A stretch of DNA of 64,000 bases from Neurospora tetraspora (taxonomy: Eukaryota; Ascomycota; Sordariomycetes; Sordariales; Sordariaceae): positions 3,877,001-3,941,000 of the forward strand of contig NW_026944385.1 in the NCBI RefSeq assembly GCF_033439725.1, given 5' to 3'. The position numbers and the translations under genes are program-made. Shown one piece after another: positions 60,720-64,000 of the stretch. Position 1 is the first letter of the stretch. Each line of letters opens with the position of its first letter. The notes below the pieces were generated by a model that saw only the letters and a list, made by a program, of their open reading frames with translations, ran no database searches and was not told where the DNA came from.

Positions 60720-61981
60720 TTATGCGGCAGCGGGAGCAGGGGCGGCAGCCTCCTCAGCAGCAACGACGGCAGGCTCGGCGGCAGGGGCAGCCTCGGTAGC
60801 CGCAGGGGCGGCGGCGGGGGCAGCAGCAGCAGGAGCATCGGCGCTCTTCTCCCACTTGGCGGGACGAGCCCACTGCTCCTCGCGCCAGGGGCCCATATCG
60901 CTCATGTGGCAGCCACCAGCGCACTGGCAGGTACCGCCGAACTCCTTGGGGAGGTTCTCAGCGGGCACCTGCGCGAGGAGCTCCTTGGTGTAGCCGCTGC
61001 CGAGGACGTTGATCTTGGAGACGGTGACGGGGTCGAGCCAGGCCTTGATGACGTTCCAGACGGTGCTGAAGCCCCAGGGCGCGTTGATGAGGTAGAGCTT
61101 GCCGAGGCGCTCGGGGTAGTAGTTCTGCGAGAGGGTGGACGCCTGCTTGACGTAGCCGAAGACCTGGGGGGCCTTGGTAAGGCCGACGCCCTTCAGGTCC
61201 ATGATGGTGCAGCACGTCTCGAGGAGGACGCCGGCCTTGCGGGAGCAGGCGGGCAGGCGCGGGTCGGCGAGACGCTCGTACTCGACGGCGAGGTTGGTGA
61301 GCATGCGCTCGGCTGTTGTGATCTTGTACATGGCATTCAGATCGATCTTGCCAAGCTGCTCGATGTAGACGGGGCGTCCATCCTGGTTGGGAACGTCATG
61401 TTAGCCTCGTTTTTTTCTGGTCTCGAGAGATTGTCGCAGCCCATAAAAGCAAAAGCCGGAGAAGAACTGGTAGCCGTACCTTATCGGTCTTGTGGTAGTA
61501 TTGGGGGTAGTACTTGGAAACCTCCTCCTTTTCGGGGTACTCCCACCCAGGGACGGTCTCGTCAAGCTTGGTCTCTTCCCTCCACTTCTCGCACTCGACG
61601 AACCTGGGTTTGAATGGTCAGCGCTTTGTTGTTCGAACTCGGCGGTACGGGGCAGATTCTTTCGCGCTTACATAGCCTTGGCGAGGTTGACATCGAACTT
61701 GCGGGCACGGAGGAAACGCAGCTATCGCGGGGAGTGTCAGCACCTGTCTATCCCAGTATCCCATCTTCTTCTTCCCCGTCTCTCCCGCCGGAATCAATGG
61801 TCATAATACATACCAGCGTAAGGGTGTCGAGGCGCTTGGTGTAGCCCTCGGACTCGAGCATCATACGAAGCTGGGTGACCTGAGCCTGCTGCTGGGCAGT
61901 CAAGTGGCCGGGGTGGCCCTCCTGCGCGACGGGCGCGGTGGTAGGGTAGTCATAGTCGTCGTACTTGGGATCGAGCTCCAT
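60720..61981 (-). CDS. sec14: Sec14 phosphatidylinositol/phosphatidylcholine transfer protein
   Basis: Sec14 exchanges phosphatidylinositol and phosphatidylcholine and is needed for Golgi secretion. Four exons (61981-61814, 61721-61672, 61603-61480, 61382-60720) with introns of 92, 68 and 97 nt give 334 residues. The CRAL-TRIO N-terminal helices (LLRFLRARKFDVNLAKAM) cross two introns. The lipid-binding domain holds GRPVYIEQLGKIDLNAMYKI, YERLADPRLPACS, CTIMDLKGVGL, YYPERLGKLYLINAPWGFS and the lid and closing segment LPKEFGGTCQCAGGCHMSD. After that comes an Ala/Pro/Glu-rich tail of about 50 residues not present in the yeast protein. The binding core is complete. Confidence 0.95.
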
Positions 61982-63289
61982 GTTGGCGGTTGTGGTGTTG
62001 TAGAGGTAGGTTGGCTAAAGCGGGGTGTTGAGGTTGAGTTTGAAGCTGAGGCGGGAGACGATGTAGAGACGACAAATGGTGTGCACAATCTTGGAGAGTA
62101 TAGTAGCGTTATAGGAGACGGGTAACACAGTCGTGGCAAAAAGGGTTGGTTCAAAGGGGAAAGGGTACAGTCTAGTCAAGGCAGGCAAGGGGAAGCCCGT
62201 GATGGAGATCGTTTAATTGCCCCTGGGGTTCCCTTCCGTTGCAGAGGGCCGGGGTCCTGACTGCCCCTGGGCCGCTTGGGACGTTGGCACGGGGCGGTTG
62301 GGGCCCCATCCGTCCGCTGTCCTACAGTTGGCGTGCATCCAGCATTCAGGTCGGGCCCGGTCTACCTTACCGTTCGCCTGCCGCCGTCCCAGAGTCAAAG
62401 ATCCGGGACCCCATCTCCAAAACGAATCCCATCGTCATGGCGGTCAAGACCACAATGCTTCGAAAAGGGGTTTCAGTTTCCAGGGGGTGGTGGGCGCGCA
62501 GATTCACCTGCAGCAAGCACTTTTGACAAGACACTGGCAGCGAAACAGAACGACGACAACGGCCCGAGCGCCCTACACATGGAGGTTCCTACACGCGCAT
62601 TGGCCCCATCTGATTGTCTCAACTGGATAAGACTTGGTAACTTTGATAAACGATGACGACGATCCGCAACTACAACTCACCACAGACAAACTCGCCCCCT
62701 TAGCTACGTGATCTCCCCGGATTGGCTTCTGTCTTTGTAAGGCTGTCTTGGTGTATGTAGATATTGTGACAACCCAAATACTGAGACATCCTGGCGATCG
62801 CCCGTATAAGTCTACACGTGCGTTGACGGTAACTCCCACAACCAAGAACCCAGGCGGGAAATACGCGAAGTCATCGTGCCTTGATGATGAGGCTGTATAT
62901 ACTGGAGGCCGCCGAACTAAAATACTCTTTAATCTCTTGATGTCGTAGCCTTGACCCAGACCAGAGCGAACCTCATCTCGCCAGTCCCACTTCGGTCTCA
63001 TCAACACGACAACCGCTTGCGTGGCCCTTGCTTGTTTTCTTGTGAACAAAATGTTCGCTGAGCGCATACGACGCGGAATATCTGTGATGTGTCGTTCGTT
63101 AAAATGTTGCTCTCAAATCAGGTCCAACTTACCGAGGAGCCATCGTGAACCTCGTCTCGCATGATGGCGGCCAGCAGCCTCGGCCGGCCTCGCTATTCCG
63201 GACATTCTTCTTCAACCGTCGTTCGTTCCCAAGGGCATCGTGATGGTGCATTATATCCTCGCTCTGTTTATTAAACCTAATCTCCTTCT
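61982..63289. other. Intergenic: Sec14 promoter and prefoldin 3' side
   Basis: 1.3 kb. Frames of up to 164 codons on either strand overlap each other and lack domains. No gene called. Confidence 0.4.
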
Positions 63290-64000
63290 TCAACCGTCCG
63301 ACGCCGTCTCGCTCTTCTTTCCTTTTGTCTTCTCCTCTTCCTCCTTCTCTTTCCGCTTCTGCACGACGTCCCAGTTGTAGACTCTCGCAACGGCGACTTC
63401 CATCGTCTGGCGCAATCGTTTAGGTTAGCAAGTATTCCCCAGGATCGGTAATAGAACCACCATCTCCTCATCCTCCTCCTCCTCTTTCTCATGCACCATT
63501 CCCTGCCTCTCCATGTCCTTTGGAAGGTAGGTTGGTTACCGACAACACGTCACGTACCGTAATCTGCTCCCTCAAGAAATCCAAATCCTCCTCGCAGTTC
63601 TGCAAGCTCTGCGTCGCAGCCTTGAGCTTCGAGTCCAGTAGCTGCTCGGCCTCCTCAATGGGATACGACAGCATGACGTTGGCGCCGAGCCAGATGTACA
63701 CCTCGTCCGTGGGCGGGATCTTGGCCGTGGCGTGGAGAGTCTCGTTGAGCTCGAATGTGGTTTCGATCGGGTCTTCTTCATCCTGTAAACCAAGGCAAAA
63801 GCGTGTTTCTTGTCAGCGTCTGTCTCGTTCGTGTGTCGGTATTGTTGTCCCATCGATCCATCCCATTGTTTCATCCTCGTCCTCTGGCCCCCGGTACTGA
63901 AAATGTTTTTCCCTGCCCCCCAAGAACTACCCGGGCGCATATGTAATCTGTCCACCGCCGTATAACTAGCTGTATAGCCCGTATTCCCGCGTGTCCTGAA
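63290..64000 (-). CDS. Prefoldin subunit 3 (Pac10/VBP1), 3' part only
   Basis: An alpha-type subunit of the hexameric prefoldin chaperone that hands nascent actin and tubulin to CCT. Two exons are visible (63782-63558 and 63406-63290), separated by a 151-nt intron (GTACGT...GCGCCAG). Together they encode the last 113 residues. The first holds the beta-hairpin core (VYIWLGANVMLSYPIEEAEQ) and the start of the second helix (CEEDLDFLREQI). The last exon closes the coiled coil (TMEVAVARVYNWDV), with a Lys/Glu tail. A CAG acceptor at 63783 shows that an intron precedes; the upstream exons lie beyond the window end or past an intron of at least 200 nt. Tubulin cofactor C in this window acts further along the same folding pathway, probably by coincidence. 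Confidence 0.92.

Noticed and set aside
60711-61613. 300-codon plus-strand frame
   Set aside because: Antisense shadow of the Sec14 gene.

Overview
The window is nuclear DNA of a filamentous ascomycete of the Neurospora/Sordaria group. Three things point there. One is a DIM-2-type cytosine methyltransferase gene at 5199-9606. Another is a nuclear gene for mitochondrial ATP synthase subunit 9, whose 66-residue presequence matches the well-known Neurospora Su9 presequence as I remember it. The third is an AT-rich relic with C-to-T damage in CpA context, the mark of repeat-induced point mutation (RIP). Genes carry short introns (about 50-190 nt) with GTAAGT-type donors and CTAAC/CTGAC branch sites. 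I cannot name the species. From memory, dim-2 and the subunit 9 gene lie on the same linkage group (VII) in N. crassa.

Layout. 1-3 kb (minus): a secreted Ser/Thr-rich protein with an uninterrupted run of 54 glutamines and a frame break caused by, or spliced around, a perfect 16-bp tandem duplication. 5.2-9.6 kb (minus): dim-2. 10.7-13.8 kb (minus): a 1037-residue protein I do not recognise. 14.1-17.4 kb: a RIP-damaged Fot1/pogo-type DNA transposon with long terminal inverted repeats and a TA target duplication, sitting in the shared upstream region of the 1037-residue gene and the MYST acetyltransferase gene (17.8-20.0 kb, plus). 23.0-23.7 kb: subunit 9 (plus). 25.8-27.5 kb: cofactor-independent phosphoglycerate mutase (minus). 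28.6-29.2 kb: Mediator subunit 9 (plus). 29.6-30.9 kb: tubulin cofactor C (minus). 32.2-34.6 kb: GPI1/PIG-Q (minus). 34.6-35.1 kb: a small two-helix membrane protein (minus). 35.9-36.4 kb: Mdm35/TRIAP1 (minus). 36.9-39.5 kb: Rrp6 (plus). 41.2-43.0 kb: a protein tyrosine phosphatase (plus). 43.0-49.0 kb: a 5.9-kb stretch without a recognisable gene, rich in microsatellites. 49.0-51.4 kb: a folliculin/Lst7 homologue with a 12-nt first coding exon (plus). 53.3-54.7 kb: 26S proteasome ATPase Rpt3 (minus). 56.7-57.3 kb: a small conserved-looking unknown (plus). 59.0-60.0 kb: kinetochore protein Mis14/Nsl1 (plus). 60.7-62.0 kb: Sec14 (minus). 63.3-64 kb: the 3' part of prefoldin subunit 3 (minus).

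Most genes are housekeeping and functionally unrelated. The chromatin theme at the left end (a DNA methyltransferase, a MYST acetyltransferase and a RIP relic of the kind DIM-2 methylates) is suggestive, but proximity alone shows no joint regulation. I found no CRISPR array, no virus-derived element, and no tRNA or 5S rRNA gene by eye. I did not find a clear previously undescribed multi-gene system. The most interesting items are the 16-bp duplication that decides the frame of the secreted polyglutamine gene, the transposon relic in a divergent promoter 4.5 kb from dim-2, the folliculin micro-exon, and an 18-bp perfect palindrome between two divergent genes.
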